From positions 62,001-126,000 of the forward strand of contig JBAVEN010000063.1 of the NCBI GenBank assembly GCA_049587755.1: a DNA stretch of 64,000 nt, read 5' to 3'. A model generated the notes under the pieces. It saw only the letters and a program-made list of their open reading frames with translations. It was not told where the DNA came from and made no database searches. Origin of the DNA: Bog-375 sp049587755 (GTDB taxonomy: Bacteria; Acidobacteriota; Terriglobia; Bryobacterales; Bryobacteraceae). Shown piece by piece: positions 17,271 to 26,169 of this stretch (positions within the stretch are counted from its first letter, which is position 1; each line of letters starts with the position of its first letter). Both the position numbers and the translations under genes were made by a program.

Positions 17271-17678
17271 CTATTGGGCAGTGACATCTTCCTGAGCTGT
17301 CCAGGTCACCTTCTTTTTTGCCGGATCGTCAGATAGCTTCGGGGGGATGAGCGTCAAATTGCCGCTCGCCTTGGCACCGTCAATAGTTCCGTCAAGCCGC
17401 GCCTGGATCGCTCCGCACAAGGTTATCGTCTGCCCGGTAAACTTCATCGATTTGGAAGCGATGGGAACCGCCGGTCCGGTAAACACCTTCGTTCCCTCGT
17501 CCACCGCGCTGGCACAACTAACCCCCACATCAATTGACAAAGAGGCCACGGCACCCTTCACCACCGAAATACTAAGTGTGTGATTTTCGGATGTCTTACC
17601 GCGCCAGAATTCCGGAGCTTGGGCCTGAGCATGATATAAGAATGCCAGTAGTAAGAACGCCCGAAGCGGTGCATTCAT
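17271..17678 (-). CDS. Small secreted protein of unknown function
   Basis: 135 residues from ATG 17678, with signal peptide MNAPLRAFLLLAFLYHAQAQ. The mature part is probably beta-rich (HTLSISVVKGAVASLSIDVG, MKFTGQTITLCGAIQARLDGTIDGAKASGNLTL) and has two cysteines (VSCAS, TLCGA). The FTGQTIT...ARLDGTIDGAKASGNLTL pattern resembles small extracellular beta-barrel proteins common in acidobacteria, but I cannot name a family. A TATAAT box lies six bases before the ATG on the minus strand, so the message may be leaderless. An in-frame TTG at 17693 is an alternative start. Confidence 0.65.
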   Translation of the reverse strand: MNAPLRAFLLLAFLYHAQAQAPEFWRGKTSENHTLSISVVKGAVASLSIDVGVSCASAVDEGTKVFTGPAVPIASKSMKFTGQTITLCGAIQARLDGTIDGAKASGNLTLIPPKLSDDPAKKKVTWTAQEDVTAQ

Positions 17679-18367
17679 GCGGTCATTATACAACAGAGGT
17701 GAGATTTCAAAGGCACCAAATGACCGTTAATTCGAATAACCGCAATTATTAGCCGCCAGCGGGGGTTCCCCAAAGCGCATTGCCCGCATTTTTGCCGCCG
17801 TAGAACGAGCACGCCCATAGAGAGCTCCTTTTCTGTAATTGATTCGGAGTTGCTGTCCATTTACCCAACTGTAAACCGCGCCGCGCACTTCTGACGATGG
17901 TTCGTGACAACTCGGCCGTCGCTGAGTAAGTCCAGCAAGGTGAGCAATGACTGGAAAGCGGCGGTTAACCTTGGTTATGCCGGAAGCAAGGGTCGCAAAC
18001 AGGCACGTCTTCCATGGTGACATACTGCAAGCTAGTGCTTTTCTGTCATTCCGCTGGTTCTTTTCATCTGCCAACCTACAGCAGAAGCTCCAAAATAGAA
18101 TGCTGCCGAGCAGAGTACTATCCCTGAGTGCTATCCCGGCTCAGAGCGCCTGCGGGACGTCGACAGTTCGGCGCCACGCTTCGGTGTTTTCCGCGTTCCA
18201 GGCGCCAGCCTGCATCTCGCGCGCGGGTTGCGCATGATATGGAAGACACAAGGCCACTCTCCTGCTGACGCGCTGATTCATCGTATGTTCATGTGGCGAA
18301 GTCTATGCTATAGCTATAGAGGACATCGTTGCGAGTCGCGGGCCTAGTCCGCGACCCACCGCTCAAA
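17679..18367. other. 689-nt region without a convincing gene
   Basis: This stretch is less GC-rich than its surroundings. Short open frames occur on both strands but have no start signals, no family resemblance and poor third-position GC. It may be decayed sequence or contain an unrecognised RNA or promoter for the efflux operon. No palindrome or repeat of note was seen. Confidence 0.5.
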
Positions 18368-19675
18368 ATGTTTTTCCTGCCACATGCGGCGCTGCGGGTA
18401 GCGCTCGGGCTCGCGCTGGCGAGTGCCGGCCTCGCGCAGCCGGCCGCGCCGCAATTGACGCTGACGCTGCAACAGGCGATCGACCGCGCCAAGCAATACG
18501 GACCGAGCTTTCTGGCCGCGAATCTGGCCGCCGCCAGCGCTCACGAAGACGCGGTGCAAGCCAGGGCGGCGCTGCTGCCAGGTGTCAGCGCGTTCAGCCA
18601 GTACATCTACACGCAGCCGAACGACACGCTCACCGGCATTTTTGTGTCGAACGATGGGCCGCACGTTTACAACGAGCAGGCGCTGGTTCACGGCGACCTT
18701 TATGCGCCGGGAAAGCGCGCCGACTATCACCGCGCGCTGGCCGCCGAGGCCGTGGCGCGCGCCAAGGCCGACGTTGCGGCGCGCGGGCTGGTGGCCGTCG
18801 TGGTGCAGGACTATTACGCAATGGCGGTGGCCGGGCGCAAGCTCGAGAATGCCCGGCAGGCGCTGCGCGAAGCGCAGCATTTCCTCGATGTCACCGAACA
18901 GCAGGAGCGCGGCGGCGAGGCGGCGCACTCCGATGTCATCAAGGCGCAGATTCAAGTGGAGCAGCGCCAGCGCGACGCCGAAGATGGCCGGCTTGGGCTG
19001 GATAAAGCCCGCCTGGCGTTCGCAGTTCTGTTGTTTCCCGATTTCCGCCAGGATTTCGAAATCGAGGACGATTTGGACAGCGTAGCGGCTTTGCCGCCGT
19101 TTCCGCAGGTGCAGGAGATGGCGGGGCGTAACAATCCCGATATGCGGGCGGCGCAGGCCATGGTGGAACAGCAAACTCACGCGGTCGAATCGGCGCGGGC
19201 GGCGCTGCTGCCAACGCTCTCCTTCGACTATTTCTTCGGCATCAATGCCAACCAGTTCGCGCTGCACGACGCGCAGCAGCGGAATAACCTCGGCTCGGTG
19301 GCGCAGGCGCAATTAACGGTGCCGTTGTGGAGCTGGGGCGCGGCGCGCAGCAAGATTCGCCAGGCGCAGATCGGGCTCGAACAAGCCAAGAACGATTTGA
19401 GCTTCACCGAGCGCCAGTTGCTTTCCACCCTGCAGGCGTTCTACCAGGAGGCGCAGGTGGCCGGCTCGCAGGTGGATTCGCTCAGACATTCGGCGGAGCT
19501 TGCCGCCGACAGTCTGCGGCTAACGCTGCTGCGCTACCAGGCGGGTGAGGTTACGGTGCTGGAAGTGGTGGATGCACAGACGACACTGACGCAGGCGCGC
19601 AACGCTCGGGTCGATGGTCTGGCGCGCTACCGCCTGGCGCTGGCGGACTTGCAGACTCTGACGGGAGCGTTTTAG
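18368..19675 (+). CDS. TolC-family outer-membrane efflux protein
   Basis: 435 residues, start MFFLPHAALRVALGLALASAGLAQ (signal peptide). Two OEP repeats are visible, one beginning LTLQQAIDRAKQYGPSFLAANLA and the second NNPDMRAAQAMVEQQTHAVESARAALLPTLSFDY. Long coiled-coil helices follow each, and the ending is LLRYQAGEVTVLEVVDAQTTLTQARNARVDGLARYRLALADLQTLTG, the usual family terminus. It forms the trimeric outer-membrane channel of a tripartite pump. The stop lies two bases before the ATG assigned to the adaptor gene, making an operon with adaptor, permease and propeller genes. Confidence 0.92.
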   Translation: MFFLPHAALRVALGLALASAGLAQPAAPQLTLTLQQAIDRAKQYGPSFLAANLAAASAHEDAVQARAALLPGVSAFSQYIYTQPNDTLTGIFVSNDGPHVYNEQALVHGDLYAPGKRADYHRALAAEAVARAKADVAARGLVAVVVQDYYAMAVAGRKLENARQALREAQHFLDVTEQQERGGEAAHSDVIKAQIQVEQRQRDAEDGRLGLDKARLAFAVLLFPDFRQDFEIEDDLDSVAALPPFPQVQEMAGRNNPDMRAAQAMVEQQTHAVESARAALLPTLSFDYFFGINANQFALHDAQQRNNLGSVAQAQLTVPLWSWGAARSKIRQAQIGLEQAKNDLSFTERQLLSTLQAFYQEAQVAGSQVDSLRHSAELAADSLRLTLLRYQAGEVTVLEVVDAQTTLTQARNARVDGLARYRLALADLQTLTGAF

Positions 19676-19677
19676 GA

Positions 19678-21096
19678 ATGAGCTTAGAGCGGCAGAGCGA
19701 GGCGGACGCCCTCGTCCGCAGCCGGCCCGCGCGCCGGCTTTCGGCGGGTGGGCAGTTGATTCTTCGACAAGGCAGCGGGGCCAGGGAGCCCCGGGAGGAC
19801 CAGGGGGTCCGCCCCACCACGGCTCCCGGATTGCCATTCTTACTCGTTGTCTGCTGCCTGCTGGTTTCCGGTTGCGCCAAAAAGGAAGCGGCGGAGGTGG
19901 AAGGTGTGGCTGCCGTAGAAGTAGCCACGGTGACGCAGGATTCCATTCGCCGGATAGTGGAGGCCGACGCCGTGTTGTACCCCATCGACCAGGCTTCGGT
20001 GATGCCGAAAATCAGCGCGCCGGTGCAGAAGTTCCTGGTGAATCGGGGCGACCACGTGCGGGCGGGGCAACTGTTGGCGGTGCTCGAAAATCGCGACCTG
20101 GTGGCCGCTGAAAACGCCGCCAAGAGCCAGGTGGATCAGGCCGAAGCCAATCTGCGCAGCACCGAATCGGCTACGGTGCCGGAAGCCATCACCAAAGCGC
20201 AGACCGACGTTGCCTCAGACCGGGAACAGCTTGACGCCGCCGGGCGAGTGCTGGAAAGCCGGCGGAAGCTCTTCCAGGACGGCGCCCTGGCGCGCAAATC
20301 GGTGGACGATGCAGCGGTGGCTTACGCGCAGGCGAAAGCGCAGTTTGAAACGGCGAGCGAGTACCTTCGCGCTTTCGAGAACGTGGGCAAGCCGGAGCAA
20401 ATCAAGACCGCGCAGGCGCAGGTGGCCGCGGCGCAGGCGCAATACCGCGCCGCCGCGGCGCAGGTAAGCTATTCGGAAATCTTGAGCCCAATTGCGGGCG
20501 TGATTGCCGACCGGCCGCTCTACGCCGGCGAAATGGCCGCGCCAGGCGGCCCCTTGCTGACGGTGATGGACACTTCCCGCGTGGTGGCGCGCGCCAACAT
20601 TCCGCAAGCGTTGACCGCCAGTATCCGAATCGGCGACGCTGCGGCCATCCGGCTCACAAATGGCCAGACGGAAGTGCCGGCGCGAGTGACGGTGGTGAGC
20701 CCAGCCACCGATCCCGCCAGCACCACGCTGCAGGTTTGGGCGGAGGCGGCCAACCCCGGCGAAGGGCTCAAGCCGGGCGCCAGCGTGCGTTTGAGCATCG
20801 TCACCGAAACCATTCCGCGCGCAGTGGTGATTCCCGCGGCCGCTATCCTGCCCGGCGAAGAGGGCGGCGACGCGGTGCTGGTGGTGAGCGCCGATTCCAC
20901 GGTTCATCGCAAGACGATCGAGACCGGCTCGCGCGATGGCGACAAGGTGCAGGTCCTGAGCGGCGTTTCGCCCGGCGAGCAGGTGGTTGCCGCCGGCGGC
21001 GTGGGTCTCGACGACAATTCCAGGGTGCGGATCGTCAAGCCCGGCGCGAAGGACGAGGCTGGCGAAGCTGGCGGCAGGGGCGCAGAGAAGGAATGA
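19678..21096 (+). CDS. RND efflux periplasmic adaptor (membrane-fusion lipoprotein)
   Basis: 472 residues. The core is a normal MFP: PKISAPVQKFLVNRGDHVRAGQLLAVLENRDLVAAE (lipoyl half), a coiled coil, SYSEILSPIAGVIADRPLYAGEMAAPGGPLLTVMD (second lipoyl half), then beta-barrel and membrane-proximal domains. A lipobox LVVCCLLVSGC sits at about residues 54-64, far from the first ATG. The 50 codons before it are low-complexity and encoded by two GC hairpins, which suggests an in-frame insertion or a start at TTG 19831 (MPFLLVVCCLLVSGC). The gene follows tolC by two bases and overlaps the permease by four. It links the inner-membrane pump to the outer-membrane channel. Confidence 0.9.
   Translation: MSLERQSEADALVRSRPARRLSAGGQLILRQGSGAREPREDQGVRPTTAPGLPFLLVVCCLLVSGCAKKEAAEVEGVAAVEVATVTQDSIRRIVEADAVLYPIDQASVMPKISAPVQKFLVNRGDHVRAGQLLAVLENRDLVAAENAAKSQVDQAEANLRSTESATVPEAITKAQTDVASDREQLDAAGRVLESRRKLFQDGALARKSVDDAAVAYAQAKAQFETASEYLRAFENVGKPEQIKTAQAQVAAAQAQYRAAAAQVSYSEILSPIAGVIADRPLYAGEMAAPGGPLLTVMDTSRVVARANIPQALTASIRIGDAAAIRLTNGQTEVPARVTVVSPATDPASTTLQVWAEAANPGEGLKPGASVRLSIVTETIPRAVVIPAAAILPGEEGGDAVLVVSADSTVHRKTIETGSRDGDKVQVLSGVSPGEQVVAAGGVGLDDNSRVRIVKPGAKDEAGEAGGRGAEKE
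19702..19738. repeat. Tandem GC hairpins at the 5' end of the adaptor gene
   Basis: GCGGAC-GCCCTC-GTCCGC (19702-19719) is followed at once by GCCGGC-CCGCGC-GCCGGC (19721-19738). Each is a perfect 6-bp stem with a 6-nt loop. They lie inside the apparent coding region, ahead of the lipoprotein signal. This looks like a REP-type element inserted at a gene junction. Confidence 0.65.
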
Positions 21097-24000
21097 GCGG
21101 CACGCCGCCACCTGGCACAGACGCGGCCGCCTCCGGTCACTGGACCGCGCGGCACGGGCAGCCCATCGTTTTCGTCATCCTCACCCTGGTGGCTGTCGGC
21201 ATCTACCTGGCGCTGACCATTCCGGTTGCGGTTTTCCCGGAAACCAATTTTCCGCGCATCGTAGTGGGCGCGGATAACGGCGTCTATCCCATCGACCAGA
21301 CGCTGGTCACCGTCACCAGGCCGATTGAAGAGGCTGTCAACACGGTCCCCGGCCTGGACCACCTCTGGTCCATCACCAGCCGGGGCACTGCGGAAGTCGA
21401 CCTGTTCTTCGGTTGGAAGAGCGACATGTACCGAACGTTGGAGCTGGTGAACGCAGCCCTGGCTCGCGTCCAGCCCACCCTTCCGCCCACTGCGAAGATC
21501 ACCGCCAACCGGCTCACCTTCGCGGCGTTTCCCATCATGGGTTACAGTCTGACATCCGACACGGTGCCGCAAACGCGCATCTGGGAGATGGCGGCCTATG
21601 ATTTGAAGCCGCGGCTGAACCGCACCACCGGCGTTTCGAGCGTGCTGGTGCAAGGCGGGCAAGTTCCCGAGTTTCAAATCGAGCCGGATCCCGCCAAGCT
21701 GGTCGAAACCGGCACTACGGTGCCCAACATTCTGGATGCCATCTCCCGCAGCAACATGGTCGATTCACCGGGACTGATCGAAACCAACCATCAACTTGTG
21801 CTCAGCCTGGTGAGCGGGCAAGCCAGGACGCCGGCGGAAATCGGCGATATCGTGGTGAAGACCACGCTCGCCGGCGCGCCCATCCACATCGGCGACCTGG
21901 GAAGCGTTACGCCCTCGGTGATGCCGGTCTACACCATCGTCACCGCCAACGCCAGGCCCGCCGTGCTGCTGAACATCTACCGGCAGCCCGATAGCAATAC
22001 GGTGACGGTGGCTAATGCGGTTCATTCTGAGATCGAAAGCATCCGGCGGACGCTGCCAAAGGGCGTGGAGTTGCGGCCGTTCTACGATCAATCGGAACTG
22101 GTCAACGACTCGATACGCGGCGTGCGCGACGCCATCCTGGTAGGGCTGGTTCTCGCGTCGCTCATTATGGTGCTGTTCCTGCGCGATTGGGGCACGTCGC
22201 TGGTGGCTGGCCTGGTGATACCGGCGACCATCGCGATCACGTTCATCGCGCTCCGCGTTCTGAATGAAAGCTTCAACCTGATGACGCTGGGAGGCCTGGC
22301 GGCGGCGGTGGGGCTGGTGATCGACGACGCTATCGTGGTGGTGGAGAACATCGTCATGCACCGCGACCGCGGCCAGACGCGCTCGGAGGCAATCCGCAGC
22401 GCCATCCAGGAAATCCGCGTCCCGCTGGTCGGCTCCACGGTAACGCCCATCGTGGTGTTTCTGCCGCTGATTTCCATCACCGGGGTCGAAGGTGTTTTCT
22501 TCCGCGCCCTCGCCATCACCGTCGCCATCGCGCTGGTAACCTCGCTCGCTCTGGCGCTCACCTGGACGCCCACGCTCAGCCACTACTTGATTCGCCGCCG
22601 GGGCCGGCGCCGCCCGGAGGAGCTTAAGCATACGCCGCCGCGCGCCATGCGCGTTTATGCGGGCGTGCTGCAATTCGCCCTCGAGCACCGACTGGCGATG
22701 GGCCTGTTCACCGTGGCGTTGATCGGGGCATCGTATGTCTGTTACACGCGGCTGGGATCCGACCTGCTGCCGGAGATGGACGAGGGCGGCTTCGTGCTGG
22801 ACTACATCATGCCCGCAGGCTCGTCGCTCGAAGCCACCAACCGGGTGATCACCCACGTGGAGCAAATCTTGCGCGCAACGCCGGAAGTGGAGAGCACGTC
22901 GCGGCGCACCGGGATGCAGCTTGGCCTGGCCACCGTGACCGAAGCCAATACCGGCGACATCGCGGTGAAGCTGAAAAGAAATCGCGGCCGCGACGTTGAG
23001 GAAGTGATGGCCGATGTCCGCGCGCGTGTGCGGCAGGCGGAGCCGGTGCTCGATATCGAGTTCACCCAGGTGTTACAGGATATGATCGGCGACCTGACCA
23101 GCGCTCCGGAACCCTGCATCATCAAGCTGTTTTCGAACGACCCCGATGCGCTCCGGCGGTGGGCGCCGGAAACGGCCAAGGCAATCGGCAAGATTCACGG
23201 CGTGGTGGACATACTGGACGGGATCGAGAACACCATCAGCGGCCCCGCCACGGTCTTCAACGTGGACCCGGTGGTGGCGGCGCGCGCCGGATTTTCACCG
23301 CAGGAAGTGGAGGTCGACGCCAGCGCCGTTTTGCAAGGCGAGCCCGCCACGGCGCCGGTGGTGGTGAGCGACCGCGCCTACACGATTCGCGTTCGCTTCC
23401 CCGAGCGGACGCGCGCCACGCTCGATGCCATCCGCAACACCGTGCTGGTCAGCGGAACGGGCAAGACCGCCAGCATCGGCTCGCTCGCCGGCATGGTGCA
23501 AATTCCGGGGCAGACCGAGATCCGCCGCGAGAATTTGCAGCGTGACGTCGAGGTGACCGCCCGCTTTGAAGGCTTGAACCTGGGCGAGGGTATGGACCAG
23601 GTGCAACGGGCGGTTCGCGATCTGCACATACCATCCAACATCCGCGTGGCTTACGGCGGCCAGTATGAAGAGCAGCAAAAATCGTTCCGCGAGCTGGTGG
23701 TGGTGCTGATTCTGGCCATCGTGCTGGTGTTTACCGTGCTGTTGTTCGAGTTCGGCAGTTTCGCCGCGCCGGCGGCGGTGTTAGCCTCGGCCATCCTTTC
23801 CACTTCCGGCGTGTTTCTGGCGCTGCTGGTCACCGGCACCACCTTCAATCTCTCTTCGTTCATGGGATTGATCATGGTGATCGGCATCGTGGCCAAGAAC
23901 GGAATTCTGTTGTTGGATGCGGACCAGAACTTCCGTGCCGCCGGCATGGCGGCCGAGGAAAGCATGCTGCGCGCCGGTGAACGCCGCCTGCGTCCCATTC

Positions 24001-24200
24001 TGATGACGGCGCTGGCCACGGTGGCCGGCATGATCCCGCTGGCGCTCGCCTGGGGCGCCGGTTCTCAAATGTTGCAGCCCTTGGCTATCGCGGTCATCGG
24101 CGGTATCCTCGCCTCGATGGTTCTCTCCCTCGTGGTAACGCCGGCCGTGCGGTATTACCTGGAAACAGGTACGAATCACGTTGAAGGAGCAAATCAATGA
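21093..24200 (+). CDS. RND-family efflux permease
   Basis: 1035 residues, the normal length for an RND pump. Twelve membrane helices are expected: a first one at IVFVILTLVAVGIYLALTIPVAV, clusters around residues 335-530 and 860-1015. The proton-relay segment GLVIDDAIVVVENIVMHRDRG lies in TM4 and the loop domain shows FPETNFPRIVVGADNGVYPIDQTLVTVTRPIEEAVNTVPGLD. The overall pattern resembles the HME/MdtB-like group in which drug, metal or lipid substrates occur; the TM4 residues do not settle this. ATG 21093 overlaps the adaptor stop (ATGA), and its stop overlaps the next gene in the same way, so stoichiometric translation of pump parts is likely. Confidence 0.93.
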   Translation: MSGTPPPGTDAAASGHWTARHGQPIVFVILTLVAVGIYLALTIPVAVFPETNFPRIVVGADNGVYPIDQTLVTVTRPIEEAVNTVPGLDHLWSITSRGTAEVDLFFGWKSDMYRTLELVNAALARVQPTLPPTAKITANRLTFAAFPIMGYSLTSDTVPQTRIWEMAAYDLKPRLNRTTGVSSVLVQGGQVPEFQIEPDPAKLVETGTTVPNILDAISRSNMVDSPGLIETNHQLVLSLVSGQARTPAEIGDIVVKTTLAGAPIHIGDLGSVTPSVMPVYTIVTANARPAVLLNIYRQPDSNTVTVANAVHSEIESIRRTLPKGVELRPFYDQSELVNDSIRGVRDAILVGLVLASLIMVLFLRDWGTSLVAGLVIPATIAITFIALRVLNESFNLMTLGGLAAAVGLVIDDAIVVVENIVMHRDRGQTRSEAIRSAIQEIRVPLVGSTVTPIVVFLPLISITGVEGVFFRALAITVAIALVTSLALALTWTPTLSHYLIRRRGRRRPEELKHTPPRAMRVYAGVLQFALEHRLAMGLFTVALIGASYVCYTRLGSDLLPEMDEGGFVLDYIMPAGSSLEATNRVITHVEQILRATPEVESTSRRTGMQLGLATVTEANTGDIAVKLKRNRGRDVEEVMADVRARVRQAEPVLDIEFTQVLQDMIGDLTSAPEPCIIKLFSNDPDALRRWAPETAKAIGKIHGVVDILDGIENTISGPATVFNVDPVVAARAGFSPQEVEVDASAVLQGEPATAPVVVSDRAYTIRVRFPERTRATLDAIRNTVLVSGTGKTASIGSLAGMVQIPGQTEIRRENLQRDVEVTARFEGLNLGEGMDQVQRAVRDLHIPSNIRVAYGGQYEEQQKSFRELVVVLILAIVLVFTVLLFEFGSFAAPAAVLASAILSTSGVFLALLVTGTTFNLSSFMGLIMVIGIVAKNGILLLDADQNFRAAGMAAEESMLRAGERRLRPILMTALATVAGMIPLALAWGAGSQMLQPLAIAVIGGILASMVLSLVVTPAVRYYLETGTNHVEGANQ

Positions 24201-25201
24201 AGAAGGCTTTTGCACTCGTTCTGGTTGCGGCCGCAGCGTTCGCCGCGGAAGGCTACCACGTTCTCAACAAGATCAAGATCGGCGGCACCGGCGGCTGGGA
24301 TTACGTTACCGCCGATGGCGCCAACCATCGGCTTTACGTTTCGCACGGGACCAGCGTCGCGATTGTCGATACCGCGAGCGGCAGCGTACTGGGGACCATT
24401 GACGGCCTGGATGGCGTGCACGGCATCGCGATCGCGGACAAGCTCAACAAGGGGTTCATCAGCAACGGACGATCCAGCACGGTGACGGTGTTCAATCTTT
24501 CCAGTTTCGCCAAGACTGCCGAGATCCCGACCGGCGGGCAGAATCCCGATGCCATCTGCTATGAACCGGTGACGGAGCGCGTGTTCACCTTCAACGGCCG
24601 CTCCGGCAACTCCACCGCGATCGATGCCAAATCGAACGCCGTGGTGGCAACCTTCCCTCTGGGCGGCAAGCCGGAGTTCTGCGCGGTCGCCGGCAACGGT
24701 AAGATTTACGACAATCTGGAGGACAAGTCAGAGCTGGTGGAAATCGATGCCGCTAAGCCGGCGGTCATCCGCACCGCCAAGCTCGACCCTTGCGACGGGC
24801 CTTCCGGCCTGGCGATCGATACCAAGGACGGCGTGCTGTTTTCCGTTTGCGGCAACAAGATGATGGCGGTGACCGATATCAAGGAGATGAAAGTGATCGC
24901 CACGCCGGAAATCGGCCAGGGGCCGGATGCGGCCGGTTATGATCCAGGCGCGGGCATCGCCTTTAGCTCGAACGGCCGCGACGGCACGCTCACGCTGGTC
25001 AAACAGGTAAATGGCAAATGGCAGCCCGTCGAGACCGTCACCACCGAGCGCGGCGCCCGCACCATGGCGGTGGATACGGTAACCCACAAAGTCTACCTGC
25101 TGACAGCGGAGTTCGGTCCCATGCCCGCAGCCCAGCCCGGCCAGCGGGTCCGCCCGCCGATTCTGCCTGACACATTCCACGTGTTGGTGGTCGGCGAATA
25201 G
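24197..25201 (+). CDS. YncE-like secreted beta-propeller, last gene of the RND operon
   Basis: 334 residues. Signal peptide MKKAFALVLVAAAAFAAEG is followed by repeated blades: GGWDYVTADGANHRLYVSHGTSVAIVDTASGSVLGTIDGL, GIAIADKLNKGFISNGRSSTVTVFNLSSF, ICYEPVTERVFTFNGRSGNSTAIDAKSNAVVATFPLGG, and more. This is the YVTN/YncE seven-blade-type fold, periplasmic and non-enzymatic in known members. The start has a strong GAAGGAG 7 nt upstream and overlaps the permease stop (ATGA). Its tight coupling to the pump suggests a periplasmic substrate-binding or assembly accessory, which is inference. Confidence 0.88.
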   Translation: MKKAFALVLVAAAAFAAEGYHVLNKIKIGGTGGWDYVTADGANHRLYVSHGTSVAIVDTASGSVLGTIDGLDGVHGIAIADKLNKGFISNGRSSTVTVFNLSSFAKTAEIPTGGQNPDAICYEPVTERVFTFNGRSGNSTAIDAKSNAVVATFPLGGKPEFCAVAGNGKIYDNLEDKSELVEIDAAKPAVIRTAKLDPCDGPSGLAIDTKDGVLFSVCGNKMMAVTDIKEMKVIATPEIGQGPDAAGYDPGAGIAFSSNGRDGTLTLVKQVNGKWQPVETVTTERGARTMAVDTVTHKVYLLTAEFGPMPAAQPGQRVRPPILPDTFHVLVVGE

Positions 25202-25231
25202 CGCCGGCGCAACTGGCCGGCCGGGCGGCCG

Positions 25232-26077
25232 CTATCCGACGAGCGCGGCGGTGTTCGAGAGCTCGCCGATTTCGGCGACTCGAATGCGGACGGTATCACC
25301 GGGTGCGAGCGCGGCTTCCCGCGGCACGATGATGCCGGTGCCGGTCAACAGCACGGAGCCCGCAGGCACGCGGTTGGCGAACGTGAGTGCCGCGATCAGC
25401 GAATCCAGCCGCCGGTGCAGCTTGGAAGTGGAAACGGCGCCTGCGAAGACGACCTGCCCGGCGCGCTCGATGGTGCAGGCGATTTCGAGCGTATAGGGAT
25501 CGGGCAGGGCGTCGGCGGTGAGGATCACCGGGCCGAGGGCGCAGCAACTGTCATAAACCTTGGATTGCGGCAGGTAAAGCGGGTTCTCGCGCTCGATGTC
25601 CCACGCGGAAACGTCGTTGGCCAGGGTGTAGCCCGCGATGCTGCCGCGGCTGCCGAGCACCACGGCGAGCTCCGGCTCGGGCGCGGTGAAGTGCGAATCG
25701 GCGCGAATGCCGATAGGCTGCCCGGTGGGAACGCAAACGCGCGCGGTGCCTTTGAAGAAAATTTCCGGCCGCGGCTCGCGATACACATAGGCGTACATCC
25801 CTTCGGGCGTGCCGTGCTCGGCGTCGCGAAAGCTGGAGCTGGCTTCGTAGGTGCACCCGCAGGCCCAGACTTCAGGCGGCTGTATGGGCAAAGCCGGCGC
25901 CAGCTTTTCGGCGTGCCGGCTGGCGAGTTCCGCGGCCACAGTGGAAAGGGGCCGATTCTCGGTCTGTGCTCGCCGAATCAGGTCCAGCGTGGTGTGGCTG
26001 GGGATGGGCCGCGCCAGGTCTCCTTCCCAAACCGCGGCGATCAACCGGCCTTCAACTTTCACTTGTCCCAAATGCAT
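25232..26077 (-). CDS. Fumarylacetoacetate-hydrolase-family enzyme
   Basis: 281 residues. The C-terminal FAH fold shows the metal-ligand pattern: a Glu pair in APEPELAVVLG, then a downstream Asp in YTLANDVSAWDIERENPLYLPQSKVYDSCCALGP, and VLLTGTGIIVPREAALAPGDTVRI near the end. Family members hydrolyse or hydrate 2-keto acids (acylpyruvase, 2-keto-4-pentenoate hydratase, 2,4-diketo-3-deoxy-rhamnonate hydrolase types). N-terminal residues 1-90 have less recognisable sequence (ACGCTYEASSSFRD). The LPQSKVYDSCCALGP form is close to the diketo-deoxy-sugar-acid branch, but specificity is not certain. It converges on the YncE gene. Confidence 0.82.
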   Translation of the reverse strand: MHLGQVKVEGRLIAAVWEGDLARPIPSHTTLDLIRRAQTENRPLSTVAAELASRHAEKLAPALPIQPPEVWACGCTYEASSSFRDAEHGTPEGMYAYVYREPRPEIFFKGTARVCVPTGQPIGIRADSHFTAPEPELAVVLGSRGSIAGYTLANDVSAWDIERENPLYLPQSKVYDSCCALGPVILTADALPDPYTLEIACTIERAGQVVFAGAVSTSKLHRRLDSLIAALTFANRVPAGSVLLTGTGIIVPREAALAPGDTVRIRVAEIGELSNTAALVG

Positions 26078-26169
26078 GATGTTTCTCCGATGGTCAATGG
26101 CGCTTCTGCGCGGATGCAGGCCACCCTGCGGTAGCTAGAGGAGGAGCGCCGGCCTGCCGCGCGCTGCAA

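Noticed and set aside
17727..18074. Possible minus-strand gene in the 17.7-18.1 kb gap
   Set aside because: No start signal or family resemblance; composition typical of random reading.
20736..21092. Open frame extending the RND permease 120 codons upstream
   Set aside because: It overlaps the adaptor in another frame; the permease's natural start is the ATG at 21093 in ATGA overlap.
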